From: Ahrensia sp.
GTDB taxonomy: Bacteria > Pseudomonadota > Alphaproteobacteria > Rhizobiales > Rhizobiaceae
Reading direction: 5' to 3'
Length of the DNA stretch: 64,000 bases
NCBI GenBank assembly: GCA_002706335.1
Contig: PAKZ01000026.1
Location: forward strand, 62,001-126,000
The translations under genes were made by a program, and so were the position numbers. The notes below the pieces were generated by a model. That model was given only the letters and a program-made list of their open reading frames with translations. It did not search any database and was not told where the DNA came from. Below are positions 36,727 to 45,732 of this stretch, in pieces. Within the stretch, counting starts at the first letter, position 1; each line of letters begins with the position of its first letter.

Positions 36727-36951
36727 GGATTGCTCAGCGAAAGTCAGTCTTTACGGGATCGATTGAATAGCGTCGTTTGCCTCGACTGTATACATCGCGG
36801 CCGGCGACAACTGTTTTTCCAGCCCTTTGCGGCCGCACAAAAAATAGACACGACGCAGGGGAAACTGCACAAAAACAGGGTCCAGACCGCCGATCAGCGC
36901 CCGAAATCGCAGGTTTTTGCCGTCTGGCACAACCCTTGCTTCGAAATTTGC
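36727..36951. other. Divergent promoter region upstream of the guanidine riboswitch
   Basis: The 225 bases between the reductase start and the riboswitch must contain the rightward promoter of the guanidine operon and the leftward reductase promoter. No gene seen; I could not assign -35/-10 boxes confidently. Confidence 0.4.
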
Positions 36952-37063
36952 GTGCAGAGGCGCCTAGGGTTCCGGTTCCGCGAGGGATGTCTGGTCCGAG
37001 AGGTGCAAGCCGCCGGAAAACGGCGGTGACACGGCGGGGCAAAATCCCGGGAGACAACTGCAC
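36952..37063 (+). promoter_or_regulatory. Guanidine-I riboswitch (ykkC class)
   Basis: Leader RNA that binds guanidinium and turns on export, import or degradation genes. All conserved blocks of the class are present in order: CTAGGGTTCCG at 36964-36974, CTGGTCCGAGAG at 36991-37002, a variable hairpin (GCCGCCG/CGGCGG around 37010-37026), and ACACGG then CAAAATCCCGGGAGA up to 37054. P1 is closed by GTGCAG (36952-36957) with CTGCAC (37058-37063). The following 86 bases to the ATG contain AGGTT/AACCT and GCGC/GCGC pairing arms. They also contain GCCTC (37080-37084), which could pair with GAGGC at the ribosome-binding site (37139-37143), so control may be translational; that mechanism is inferred. 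Confidence 0.93.
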
Positions 37064-37149
37064 AGGTTTGCGCGCGCAGGCCTCCTCCCGGATGTGCGCT
37101 CGAACCTCCCATAAACGCGGTGCGACCGCGAAACTTGAGAGGCAGGAGC

Positions 37150-38211
37150 ATGATCAGGAAATTCGTCACCACCCTCGGACTTGCGGCAACGCTGGCCTTG
37201 CCGCTTTCGGCGACCGGAGCGGCCGCGGAAGAGAAGACAGAATTCAGCGTTTGCTGGTCGATCTATGTCGGCTGGATGCCGTGGGGCTATCTCTCCGATT
37301 CCGGCATCATGAAGAAATGGGCCGACAAATACGGCATCTCGGTCGATATCGTGCAGATCAACGACTATGTCGAATCCATCAACCAGTACACGGCCGGCCA
37401 GTATGACGGCTGTTCGATGACCAACATGGACGCGCTATCGATCCCCGCCGGCGGGGGCGTCGACACCACAGCGCTCATCGTCGGCGACTATTCCAACGGC
37501 AACGACGCCATCATCCTGAAGGACAAGACCGAACTGGCCGACATCGCGGGCCAGAACGTCAATCTCGTCGAATTGTCGGTCTCGCATTACCTGCTAGCCC
37601 GCGCGCTCGACTCTGTCGGCCTGTCGGAAAGGGACCTGACAGTGGTCAACACTTCCGACGCCGACATGATCGCGGCCTATGGTACGGATGACGTCACCGC
37701 CGTGGTCACCTGGAACCCGCTGGTATCCGAAATCCTCGAGCAGCCCAACGCCACCAAGGTGTTCGACAGCGCCGGCATCCCGGGCGAGATCATCGACGCC
37801 ATGATGGTCAATACCGAGACCCTGGCCGACAATCCGGCCTTCGGCAAGGCGCTTGTCGGCGCGTGGTACGAGGTGATGGGGCTGATGGCCTCGGGCGACG
37901 AAGAAGCGCTGACCGCCATGGCGGAAGCGTCCGGCACGGACCTCGCCGGATACAAGGCGCAGCTCGATTCCACCGAGATGTTCTTTGCGCCCGCCGATGC
38001 GGTGACCTTCACCGAATCCGGCGACCTGCCGAAGACGATGCAATTCGTCGCCGAGTTCCTGTTCGACAAGGGCATTCTCGGTGAAGGCGCGCCGAGCCCG
38101 GAATTCGTCGGCGTCTCATTCCCCGACGGCTCCGTCTATGGCGACGAGGGCAACGTCAAGCTGCGCTTCGACACGACCTACATGCAGATGGCCGCCGACG
38201 GCGCGCTCTGA
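37150..38211 (+). CDS. Guanidine ABC importer, substrate-binding protein (NitT/TauT-like)
   Basis: A 353-aa periplasmic protein with a signal peptide (MIRKFVTTLGLAATLALPLS, cleavage after AAA). The mature start SVCWSIYVGWMPWGYL and the segment GQYDGCSMTNMDALSIPAGGG are typical of binding proteins often named urea carboxylase-related, which accompany guanidine riboswitches. A GGCAGGAG site precedes the ATG. It sits directly behind the guanidine-I riboswitch as first gene of a five-gene operon, so guanidinium is the likely ligand; this relies on context. Confidence 0.85.
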   Translation: MIRKFVTTLGLAATLALPLSATGAAAEEKTEFSVCWSIYVGWMPWGYLSDSGIMKKWADKYGISVDIVQINDYVESINQYTAGQYDGCSMTNMDALSIPAGGGVDTTALIVGDYSNGNDAIILKDKTELADIAGQNVNLVELSVSHYLLARALDSVGLSERDLTVVNTSDADMIAAYGTDDVTAVVTWNPLVSEILEQPNATKVFDSAGIPGEIIDAMMVNTETLADNPAFGKALVGAWYEVMGLMASGDEEALTAMAEASGTDLAGYKAQLDSTEMFFAPADAVTFTESGDLPKTMQFVAEFLFDKGILGEGAPSPEFVGVSFPDGSVYGDEGNVKLRFDTTYMQMAADGAL

Positions 38212-38262
38212 TCGTCAACCACGCCCGGCGCTTCGCGCGCCGGGCCTATCTCTCGGTCAGCC

Positions 38263-39084
38263 ATGCGCCTCATCAACCGTAAGCCGTCTCGCGCCACCGC
38301 TTTCTTTCTGGGTATGGCGCCCTTCGTCGCCGCGATTGTCGCCTATGCCGTCGCCAGCCATTACCGACGGCTGGACAATCCGGCAGACAAGTTGTTGCCG
38401 TCGCTGCCGGACATGGCCGCCGCCTTCTCGCGCATGGCGTTCACGCCCGATCGGCGTTCAGGCGACCTCCTGTTGTGGATGGACACGTTCGACAGCCTCG
38501 AACGGCTTGCCGCCGGAATGGGCGTCGCAGTGGTTCTGGCGCTGTCGCTTGGCATTCTGATCGGCTTCATCCCGAATGCGCGATCGTCGCTGGCACCCTT
38601 CATCGCCACCTTCTCGCTGATCCCGCCGATCACCATCCTGCCGATCCTGTTCATCATTTTCGGTCTCGGCGAACTCTCCAAGATCATGCTGATCGTCGTC
38701 GGCACCGCGCCGGTGATGATCCGCTCCGTTGCGCAGTCGGTGATGGAGATCCCGCGCGAACTGATCATCAAGGCCGAGACGCTCGGCGCATCCGTCTGGC
38801 AGATGATGGTGCGCGTGGTCCTTCCGCAGATCCTGCCCAAGCTGATCACCGCGATCCGGCTCGGCCTCGTGCCCGCGTGGATTTTCCTGATCTCGGCGGA
38901 GGCGATCGCCTCGACCTCCGGTCTTGGCTACCGCATCTTCCTCGTCCGGCGCTATCTCGCGATGGATGTCATCCTGCCCTATGTGGTCTGGATCACGCTG
39001 CTCGCCTTCATCCTCGACCGGTTGTTGTTGATGGCCTCGCGCCGCGCCTTCCCCTGGCACCATTTGCAGGGGGAAAGCCTGTGA
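38263..39084 (+). CDS. Guanidine ABC importer, permease
   Basis: Inner-membrane permease, 273 aa, of the NitT/TauT (SsuC-like) type with about six helices. The ATPase-coupling EAA loop reads ELIIKAETLGASVWQMMVRVVLPQILPKL (key residues Glu-Thr-Leu-Gly-Ala, about 166-190). It begins 51 bases after the binding-protein gene, and its TGA overlaps the GTG start of the ATPase (GTGA). Confidence 0.87.
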   Translation: MRLINRKPSRATAFFLGMAPFVAAIVAYAVASHYRRLDNPADKLLPSLPDMAAAFSRMAFTPDRRSGDLLLWMDTFDSLERLAAGMGVAVVLALSLGILIGFIPNARSSLAPFIATFSLIPPITILPILFIIFGLGELSKIMLIVVGTAPVMIRSVAQSVMEIPRELIIKAETLGASVWQMMVRVVLPQILPKLITAIRLGLVPAWIFLISAEAIASTSGLGYRIFLVRRYLAMDVILPYVVWITLLAFILDRLLLMASRRAFPWHHLQGESL

Positions 39085-39887
39085 GCACGCAACCGAAAGT
39101 CTCCGTACGCAACGTCGCGAAGATCTATGACGGCACGGTCGTGCTGGAGCGGCTCGATCTCGATATCGCGGCGGGCGCGCTTTGCACCATTGTCGGCGCG
39201 TCGAGCTGCGGCAAGTCGACCTTTCTTCGCATGCTGCTGTCGCAGGAAGTCCCCTCGCGCGGCGAGATCCTGATCGACGGTGAGAAACTGCCGCCCGAGC
39301 CGACACCGGATCGTGGCATCGTCTTCCAGCGCTATTCCGTCTTCCCGCATCTGACGGTCGAGGAAAACCTGATGCTGTCGGCTGAGTTCGACGCCGCCCC
39401 GCTGACCGGGCGGCTGTTCGGATCGAAACGCGCCGCTGCTCGCGACGCGGTGACCGAGACATTGGAGCGCATCGGGCTGGCGCAGGCGCGCAAACGCTAT
39501 CCCACGCAACTGTCGGGCGGCATGCAACAGCGCCTCGCTATCGCGCAGGCGCTGTTGAAGAAGCCGAAGATCCTGCTGCTCGACGAGCCGTTCGGCGCGC
39601 TTGATCCCGGCATCCGCGCCGACATGCAGGAGTTGCTGATCGAACTCTGGAAGGAGCTGTCGATGACCATCTTCATGGTCACACACGACATCCATGAGGC
39701 CTTCAAGCTCGGCACGCGCGTTCTCGTCTTCGACAAGATCCGCCATGATCCGGACGCGCCGGACCGCTGGGGCGCGACCATCACCTACGACCTGCCGCTC
39801 GATCGCGCGGGCGTGCAGACCATCCCCGATGCCGGGGCCCTTTTCGCTCTCAAGAACACAACAAGAGGAGACGTCCCCCATGCGTGA
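39081..39887 (+). CDS. Guanidine ABC importer, ATP-binding protein
   Basis: A 268-aa ATPase of the NitT/TauT family. Walker A is GASSCGKST (39-47), the Q-loop is VFQRYSVFPHLTV, the signature LSGGMQQRLAIAQ, Walker B ILLLDEPFGALD and the switch VTHDIHEAF. It starts with GTG, translationally coupled to the permease, and its last codons overlap the start of the hydrolase by eight bases. Confidence 0.88.
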   Translation: MSTQPKVSVRNVAKIYDGTVVLERLDLDIAAGALCTIVGASSCGKSTFLRMLLSQEVPSRGEILIDGEKLPPEPTPDRGIVFQRYSVFPHLTVEENLMLSAEFDAAPLTGRLFGSKRAAARDAVTETLERIGLAQARKRYPTQLSGGMQQRLAIAQALLKKPKILLLDEPFGALDPGIRADMQELLIELWKELSMTIFMVTHDIHEAFKLGTRVLVFDKIRHDPDAPDRWGATITYDLPLDRAGVQTIPDAGALFALKNTTRGDVPHA

Positions 39888-41145
39888 CACTTTTTCGCGC
39901 GGCCCCGAGCGCGCCAGCCGCAAGGCCGGCCTGACGAACCGCGCCGAACCGGCGCGCTACCACCATCCGGATTTCGACAAGCTGAACATGCGCGGCTGGA
40001 AGGCGGCCGAAAAGGAAGGCCCCCTTCCCTCGGCGGCCTGGCAGAAGGAACGCCAATGGGCGCTGCGCATGGGGCTGACCGGCTCGGATTCGCTCGAAGA
40101 CAAGACCATCCCGACTTTCTCGCGCGGGGAACTGCCGCATTATGCCGGCATCAACACCTTCCTGAAGGCGCCCTACATCGAAGACGTGACCAAGGTCGGC
40201 GCCTATGACGCGGCGATCATCGGCATTCCCTTCGACGGCGGCACGACCTACCGGCCCGGCACCCGTTTCGGCCCGCAGGGGGTGCGCAAGATCTCGGCGC
40301 TCTACACCCCCTACAATTACGAGATGGGCATCGACCTGCGCGAGCAGATGACTCTCTGCGATGTCGGCGACGTGTTCACCATCCCCGCCAATATCGAGAA
40401 GACTTTCGACCAGATCAGCCGTGCCGTCAGCCACGTCGCATCCTCCGGCGCCCTGCCGATCATGATCGGCGGCGACCATTCGATCGGCTTTCCCTGCGTG
40501 CGCGGCATTGCGCAATGCACCTCGAAGCGCATCGGCATCGTCCATTTCGACCGGCATATCGACATCCAGGAAAAGGATCTCGACGAGCGCATGCACACGA
40601 CGCCGTGGTTCCACGCTACCGACCTTGCAAATGTTCCGGCGGTCAATCTCGTGCAGGTCGGCATCGGCGGCTGGCAGGTTCCGCGTGAGGGCGTGCAGGA
40701 AGCGCGCAAGCGCAACACCAACATCTTCACCATGCGCGACATCGAGGAAATGGGCCTCGCCGAAACGGCAGCGCGCGCGCTGGAGCTGGCCTGGAAGGAC
40801 GCCGACGCGGTCTATATCTCGTTCGACATCGACAGCGTGGATTGCGGCTTCGTGCCCGGCACGGGCTGGCCGGAGCCCGGCGGTTTCCTGCCGCGCGAGG
40901 CGCTGGAACTGGTCTCGCTGGTCGCCGCCGAAGGCATTTGTGGGCTGGAGGTCGTCGAGGTGTCGCCGCCCTATGACACGTCGGACATCACCGCGCTTCT
41001 CGCAACCCGCGTCATCGTCGACGTGCTCGGCACGCTGGTCAGCCACGGCAAGATGGGAGCGCACAAGGGCATCATCGACAAGCCGGTGACGATCCCCGCC
41101 GGCCCGGATGTCGACGGCCAGGGATGGGGGACGAATGATGCATGA
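39880..41145 (+). CDS. gdmH: Guanidine hydrolase-like ureohydrolase (arginase/agmatinase superfamily)
   Basis: A 421-aa member of the arginase fold. The metal ligands are complete: H200 (GGDHS, 197-201), D224, H226 and D228 (HFDRHID) and D316, D318 (SFDIDSVD). About 100 residues precede the core, much longer than in agmatinase (~300 aa), as in the Ni-dependent guanidine hydrolase of Synechocystis. The Arg in place of Ala in Asp-Ala-His also differs from most agmatinases. With the guanidine-I riboswitch and importer upstream, the expected reaction is guanidine plus water to urea and ammonia. Routine annotation would probably call it agmatinase. An AGAGGAG site precedes the ATG. Confidence 0.83.
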   Translation: MRDTFSRGPERASRKAGLTNRAEPARYHHPDFDKLNMRGWKAAEKEGPLPSAAWQKERQWALRMGLTGSDSLEDKTIPTFSRGELPHYAGINTFLKAPYIEDVTKVGAYDAAIIGIPFDGGTTYRPGTRFGPQGVRKISALYTPYNYEMGIDLREQMTLCDVGDVFTIPANIEKTFDQISRAVSHVASSGALPIMIGGDHSIGFPCVRGIAQCTSKRIGIVHFDRHIDIQEKDLDERMHTTPWFHATDLANVPAVNLVQVGIGGWQVPREGVQEARKRNTNIFTMRDIEEMGLAETAARALELAWKDADAVYISFDIDSVDCGFVPGTGWPEPGGFLPREALELVSLVAAEGICGLEVVEVSPPYDTSDITALLATRVIVDVLGTLVSHGKMGAHKGIIDKPVTIPAGPDVDGQGWGTNDA

Positions 41146-41629
41146 CGATCACGACCATCCCCATCACGGCCACGATCATTCACACGACCATGACCACGGT
41201 CATGGCCATGCGCACCATCACCACGGGCCCGGCCACAACCACCCGCATGATCATGCGGAGCACCTGCATTCCCATGTGCATGGTGATGCGGCGAAGGAGC
41301 GGCGGGAGGAACTGCGCGTTCTCGCAACCGCCTTTCTCGACGGCTACCGCAAGGCGGACGACAAGACGTCCTTCCTGCGGGTCGCCGGCGTGCCGTTCAA
41401 ACGCATCGGCTCGGACGGGCTGGCGATGCACCTGGTCGAGACGAAGATCGAATCCAGATGGCAGCTCGGCACGGCCTCGCCGGCCTTCGGATCGCGCGAG
41501 CTCGTCTATCTGCCCTATCCCGGCGAAATGGTGACCGAGCGCGAGACGATGACCTTCACCTATGTCTCGCTGAGCGAGCGCGCCGATATCGACCTGACGG
41601 AGGTTCTGGCTCAGCGAGAGGACCGGTAG
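41135..41629 (+). CDS. Histidine-rich protein, candidate nickel chaperone for the guanidine hydrolase
   Basis: A 164-aa protein overlapping the hydrolase gene by 11 bases. The first 51 residues contain 24 histidines alternating with Asp/Gly (for example [14 protein letters not shown]), a composition seen in nickel-storing tails of HypB, UreE and SlyD. The C-terminal ~110 residues form a soluble, mixed charged domain ([54 protein letters not shown]) that I cannot assign. No HypA/HypB-like gene is in the operon. Metal delivery to the hydrolase is therefore an inference from composition, overlap and the known nickel need of guanidine hydrolase. Two adjacent ATGs (41135, 41138) are equivalent. 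Confidence 0.75.
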   Translation: MMHDDHDHPHHGHDHSHDHDHGHGHAHHHHGPGHNHPHDHAEHLHSHVHGDAAKERREELRVLATAFLDGYRKADDKTSFLRVAGVPFKRIGSDGLAMHLVETKIESRWQLGTASPAFGSRELVYLPYPGEMVTERETMTFTYVSLSERADIDLTEVLAQREDR

Positions 41630-41667
41630 CGGTGGGTACCCGTTTCCGTCACCTTAACCCGTCCCGT

Positions 41668-41712
41668 GATAAGCGCCCCCATCCGAGCACCGGATGGGGG
41701 TTATCGTGTTTT
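41668..41712 (+). terminator. Terminator-like hairpin after the guanidine operon
   Basis: CCCCCATCCG at 41676-41685 pairs perfectly with CGGATGGGGG at 41691-41700 across AGCAC, and flanking GATAA/TTATC can extend the stem. It is followed by GTGTTTT. It also covers the first possible ATG (41694) of the next gene. Confidence 0.6.
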
Positions 41713-43208
41713 CAGTCTTGAGGTTGCGCGCAGCGGCCATCGCCGCGTTTACGCTGCTTTCCGGTTTACCCGGACTCGCCCATGCAGACGGCACGCCTGT
41801 CGACTGGGCAAAGAGACTGAAAGACGACGTCCAGGCGTTTCACACGCATGTGGTGAACAGCCATCCGGGGTTTCACGATCCTAAGAATCCGGCTTTCCGC
41901 GCCCAGGTCGAGGCCAGTTTCGATCAGGCGATGGCGCGCGCCAGAACCGCGCACAACCAAGGCGGTTGGTGGTGGACCCTGAAAGGTTTTGCCGCCTCGT
42001 TCAATGACGGACATGTGGAAATCGACGCGGTGGAGAAGGATTTCGCCCTCCCCGCGCGCTGGCCGGGCTTCCTCACGCGCTTCGAGGGCGACGACCAGAT
42101 CGTCGCTATGATCGAGGGCAAAGGCGCGGATATTCCGAGCCTAGGCGCGAAGCTCGTCTCCTGCGACGGAACGGATGCGAAAACGCTGGCGCAGTCGCGT
42201 GTCGGCGCGTTCGAGGGACTATGGTTCCTCGAAGCGCAGCGGATCAATTCCGGGCCGCAACTCTTCATGGATCTGGGCAATCCCTGGATCGATCCGCTGA
42301 AATCTTGCCGCTTCGAGACCGAGACCGGCACGGTCGACATCGACCTTGACTGGAAAGCCATCGACCATTCCGACCTGAGAGATCGCGGCCATAAGCTGAT
42401 GGGGCTCATCAAGCCGCCGATCGGGCTCAGAAAGCTCGGCAACGGCGCCTTTTGGCTATCGATGTCCACCTTCACCAGCGACATCAAGCGGCCGGAATTC
42501 GAACAGCTGAAAAAGCTCGTCGCCGATGCGAAGGCGGTTCAAAACGACATGCGCACCGCGCCGTTCGTCGTTCTCGACGTGCGCGGAAATGGCGGTGGCA
42601 ATTCGGAATGGAGCGAGAAGCTCGGCAAGATCCTCTGGGGCGAGGACTGGCTAAAGGCGCATCCAGTGGAGGGCGGCACGATCGCCGACTGGCGGGCCTC
42701 GAAGGGGAACAGGGCCTATCTCGAGAAGGCTCAGAGAGAACTGGAAAAAGCCGGCAAGGACGCAAGCACACTTGCCTTTCTCAAGCGCATTACCGACGGG
42801 ATGGCGAAGGCCGAAGCGGACGGAAACCCCTATTGGCGCGAAGAGGAGAGCGTGCCGCCAAAGCCTGCACAGGCGCATAACGAGGCAGTGGGCACGACGA
42901 TTTATGCTCTCACGGATTTCCGCTGCGCATCTTCCTGCCTGACAGCGGTCGACACCTGGAAGGCGCTGGGCGCAATCCAGGTCGGGCGCCCAACTTTCGC
43001 CGACAGCTTCTACATGGAAGGCCGCCGGGCCGAACTGCCCAGCGGAAAAGCGCTTTTGCATTTCCCCATGAAGGTCTACCGGAACCGGCCGCGCGGTTCC
43101 GACCAGCCGGAAATGCCCGTGCACCTCTTTTCCGGTAACATGACGGACGACGCCGCCCTGGAAAAATGGATCGCGTCACTCAAAAGCGGCAATCCGGCCG
43201 GGAACTGA
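41694..43208 (+). CDS. S41-family peptidase-like periplasmic protein
   Basis: A 504-aa protein with a signal peptide (RAAAIAAFTLLSGLPGLAHA). The C-terminal half has the S41 (tail-specific/C-terminal processing protease) strand FVVLDVRGNGGGNSEW and a DFRCASSCLTAVDTWKALG block in which Ser413 or Ser414 (next to C411/C415) is at the nucleophile position. There is no obvious PDZ domain. A substrate cannot be named. The start is uncertain: ATG 41694 lies in the 3' arm of a terminator-like hairpin, and GTG 41706 just after the hairpin is an alternative. Confidence 0.72.
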   Translation: MGVIVFSVLRLRAAAIAAFTLLSGLPGLAHADGTPVDWAKRLKDDVQAFHTHVVNSHPGFHDPKNPAFRAQVEASFDQAMARARTAHNQGGWWWTLKGFAASFNDGHVEIDAVEKDFALPARWPGFLTRFEGDDQIVAMIEGKGADIPSLGAKLVSCDGTDAKTLAQSRVGAFEGLWFLEAQRINSGPQLFMDLGNPWIDPLKSCRFETETGTVDIDLDWKAIDHSDLRDRGHKLMGLIKPPIGLRKLGNGAFWLSMSTFTSDIKRPEFEQLKKLVADAKAVQNDMRTAPFVVLDVRGNGGGNSEWSEKLGKILWGEDWLKAHPVEGGTIADWRASKGNRAYLEKAQRELEKAGKDASTLAFLKRITDGMAKAEADGNPYWREEESVPPKPAQAHNEAVGTTIYALTDFRCASSCLTAVDTWKALGAIQVGRPTFADSFYMEGRRAELPSGKALLHFPMKVYRNRPRGSDQPEMPVHLFSGNMTDDAALEKWIASLKSGNPAGN

Positions 43209-43217
43209 GATCCGTTC

Positions 43218-43586
43218 TCAGCGCCTGAACGTGAAGGCACCGATCGCCACCGCGATCCAGCCGGCCATCATGGTCATGCCGCCGGCCGGCGCCGCCATTG
43301 CGAAGAGCCGGCCATGGCCGAACATCCTGAGCGCGATATCGCCCGAAAACAGCGTTGCGCCCACGAAGAGCAGCAGCGCGGCTATACGCAAGACGAGACC
43401 GCCTCGCGCCAAAAGACCGAGTGCCAGCAAAGCCGGGGCATGGGTCAGGCAGACCAGCGCCACGGCGCTCGCCAGCCGCGGATCCTCGCCCGCATGCGCG
43501 CTCATCGCCGCCGCGCCGACGCCGGCAAAACCAAGAATGCCCGCGCCGAGAAGGGCCAAACTGTCGGCGGCCGATTTTTCGCTCAT
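43218..43586 (-). CDS. DUF423 family small membrane protein
   Basis: A 122-aa protein with four hydrophobic helices, glycine/alanine-rich, matching the DUF423 pattern (LGFAGVGAAAMSAHA near the start, then LFSGDIALRMFG, then PAGGMTMMAGWIAVAIGAF). The function of the family is unknown. The ATG at 43586 starts the conserved part; it converges with the S41-like gene nine bases away. Confidence 0.8.
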   Translation of the reverse strand: MSEKSAADSLALLGAGILGFAGVGAAAMSAHAGEDPRLASAVALVCLTHAPALLALGLLARGGLVLRIAALLLFVGATLFSGDIALRMFGHGRLFAMAAPAGGMTMMAGWIAVAIGAFTFRR

Positions 43587-43793
43587 TCGAAGTCTCCTTC
43601 TCTTCGCGGAGATAGCGCAAGCGTCGCGCCGCCGAAACCGGCCATCGTGCCGCATGGTGCGAATTACGGTCGGCGATGCACTGTCCACGACCGATTGGCC
43701 CGTGGAGATTGCACCGGCATAGCCGCCTGCCTAATGCTGGTGTCGTTCATCCGCGATTCCCTTCCAACCGCCCTGCCCGGCAGCCGAGCCTTC

Positions 43794-45593
43794 ATGTCCG
43801 CCAAGCACGCCGTCCTGAAAGAGGTCTTCGGCTTCGACAGTTTCCGCCCCGGGCAGGAACACATTGTCGACTGCCTGCTTACCGATCGGAACGTGCTGGC
43901 CGTGATGCCGACCGGCGCCGGCAAGTCGCTGACCTATCAGGTCCCGGCGCTGGTGAAGGGCGGGCTCACCGTCGTCGTCTCGCCGCTGGTGGCGCTGATG
44001 CACGATCAGGTCGCCGCGCTGAAGCTCGCCGGGGTCGCGGCGGAGACGATCAATTCGGCGGCCAGCCGCGACGAGAATGTCGCGATCTGGCGGCGCGTCG
44101 CTTCAGGTCAGGTGCGCATTCTCTACATGGCGCCGGAACGGCTGATGACAGGCCGTATGATCGCCGCCCTGCAAAAGATCGGCGTGTCGCTCTTCGCCAT
44201 CGACGAGGCGCATTGCATCTCGCAATGGGGCGCGTCCTTCCGGCCGGAATATGACATGCTGCAGGAACTGCGCACCGCCTTTCCCGGCGTGCCGATCGGC
44301 GCGGTGACCGCGACCGCCAACGAAGCGACGCGCCGCGACATCGTCGAAAAGCTTTTCGCCGGCGACAGCGAGGTCTATGTCGCCGGCTTCGACCGGCCGA
44401 ATATCAGCCTCACCGTCGAGCCGAAGGCCAACACCAAGAAGCAGTTGCTCGCTTTCCTCGACGGGCGCGAGGAGCAGAGCGGCATCGTCTATGCCCTGTC
44501 GCGGCGAAGTAGCGAGGACCTGGCGACCTTCCTGTCGGGTCAGGGACACCGCGCCGTGCCATATCATGCCGGGCTAACGCCGGAGCAACGGGCCGAGACG
44601 CAGAACCTCTTCATGACGGAGCCCGGCGTGATCGTCTGCGCGACCATCGCCTTCGGCATGGGGATCGACAAGCCGGATGTGCGCTTCGTTTTCCACGCCG
44701 ACCTGCCCGGCTCGCTTGACGCCTATTATCAGGAGATTGGCCGCGCCGGCCGCGACGGGGCGCCCGCCGACGCACATATGGTCTTCGGCCTGCAGGACAT
44801 CACCATGCGCCGCCGCTTCATCGACGACGAGAATGGTGGCGACGACCGTCGGCGACGCGAGCACAAGCGGCTGGATTCGCTGGTCGCCTTTTGCGAAGCG
44901 CCCTCCTGCCGCCGGCAGAGCCTGCTTTCCTATTTTGGCGAGACGGCCGAACCCTGCGGCAATTGCGATGTCTGCCTCAACCCGGTCGAGACCGTCGACG
45001 GGGCAGAAGACGCGCGCAAAATCCTGTTCGCCGCTCAGATGACAGGGGAACGGTTCGGGGCGACGCATATTGTCGACGTGCTTATCGGCAAGGCCAACGA
45101 GAAGGCCGAGACGCAGCGCCACACCGAATTGCCGGTCTTTGCCGCGGGCAAGGACAAGCCGCGCCCGCTCTGGCAGTCGCTCGTTCGCCAGCTTGTCGGC
45201 GGCGGCTACCTGACGCTCGACGTCGCCGGTTATGGCGGTTTGTCGATCGCGCCAAAGGGACACGCCCTGCTCGCCGGCGAGGCCGAATTCCGCTACCGGC
45301 CGGACCTGATCCGCGGCAGCCGGAAAAGCTCGCGCACAAGCGCAGCCGAACTGGACGCCGATGTGCCCGCCCATCTGCTCCAACGCCTCAAGGCGCGCCG
45401 AACCGAACTGGCGCGCGAACGCTCGGTTCCCGCCTATGTCATCTTCTCCGACAAGCCCCTGATCGAGATGGCCAAGGCGCAACCCGCCAATCACCGCGAC
45501 TTCGCACAGTTGCACGGCGTCGGCGACGCGAAACTGGAGCGGTTCGCCGATGTCTTCATTGAGGAAATCCGGCGGCACGCGGAAGACGCGTGA
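43794..45593 (+). CDS. recQ: ATP-dependent DNA helicase RecQ
   Basis: 3'-5' helicase of recombinational repair, 599 aa. The N-terminus LKEVFGFDSFRPGQEHIVD aligns with RecQ proteins. Helicase motifs are Walker A MPTGAGKS, motif II DEAHCISQWG, and motif VI QEIGRAGRDG. A zinc-binding domain follows (CEAPSCRRQ then CGNCDVC), then a winged helix and a C-terminal HRDC domain (PLIEMAKAQPANHRDFAQLHGVG). An ATG at 43734 would add 20 residues lacking family similarity. Confidence 0.93.
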   Translation: MSAKHAVLKEVFGFDSFRPGQEHIVDCLLTDRNVLAVMPTGAGKSLTYQVPALVKGGLTVVVSPLVALMHDQVAALKLAGVAAETINSAASRDENVAIWRRVASGQVRILYMAPERLMTGRMIAALQKIGVSLFAIDEAHCISQWGASFRPEYDMLQELRTAFPGVPIGAVTATANEATRRDIVEKLFAGDSEVYVAGFDRPNISLTVEPKANTKKQLLAFLDGREEQSGIVYALSRRSSEDLATFLSGQGHRAVPYHAGLTPEQRAETQNLFMTEPGVIVCATIAFGMGIDKPDVRFVFHADLPGSLDAYYQEIGRAGRDGAPADAHMVFGLQDITMRRRFIDDENGGDDRRRREHKRLDSLVAFCEAPSCRRQSLLSYFGETAEPCGNCDVCLNPVETVDGAEDARKILFAAQMTGERFGATHIVDVLIGKANEKAETQRHTELPVFAAGKDKPRPLWQSLVRQLVGGGYLTLDVAGYGGLSIAPKGHALLAGEAEFRYRPDLIRGSRKSSRTSAAELDADVPAHLLQRLKARRTELARERSVPAYVIFSDKPLIEMAKAQPANHRDFAQLHGVGDAKLERFADVFIEEIRRHAEDA

Positions 45594-45732
45594 TACGCAC
45601 CCGTCGCGCGATTATAAGGCCGGCTGATTCGCAAGAACGGCCGGCAGATCGAGCGCGTCCGGTCGGTCGTGACAGGCACAAAATCGACAGCGGCAGATCC
45701 GGCAACGGCGACACGGTGCTGGAAACGGACAA

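Noticed and set aside
37150-39887. Annotation of the ABC genes as a urea-carboxylase or nitrate/taurine transporter
   Set aside because: No urea carboxylase or allophanate hydrolase gene is present, and the upstream aptamer is guanidine-I, so guanidine is the better assignment.
41142-41534. Alternative frame inside the histidine-rich gene giving a Thr/Ile/Met-rich protein
   Set aside because: It is the shifted reading of the His/Asp repeat codons; the overlapping start, composition and end of the histidine-rich frame are better supported.
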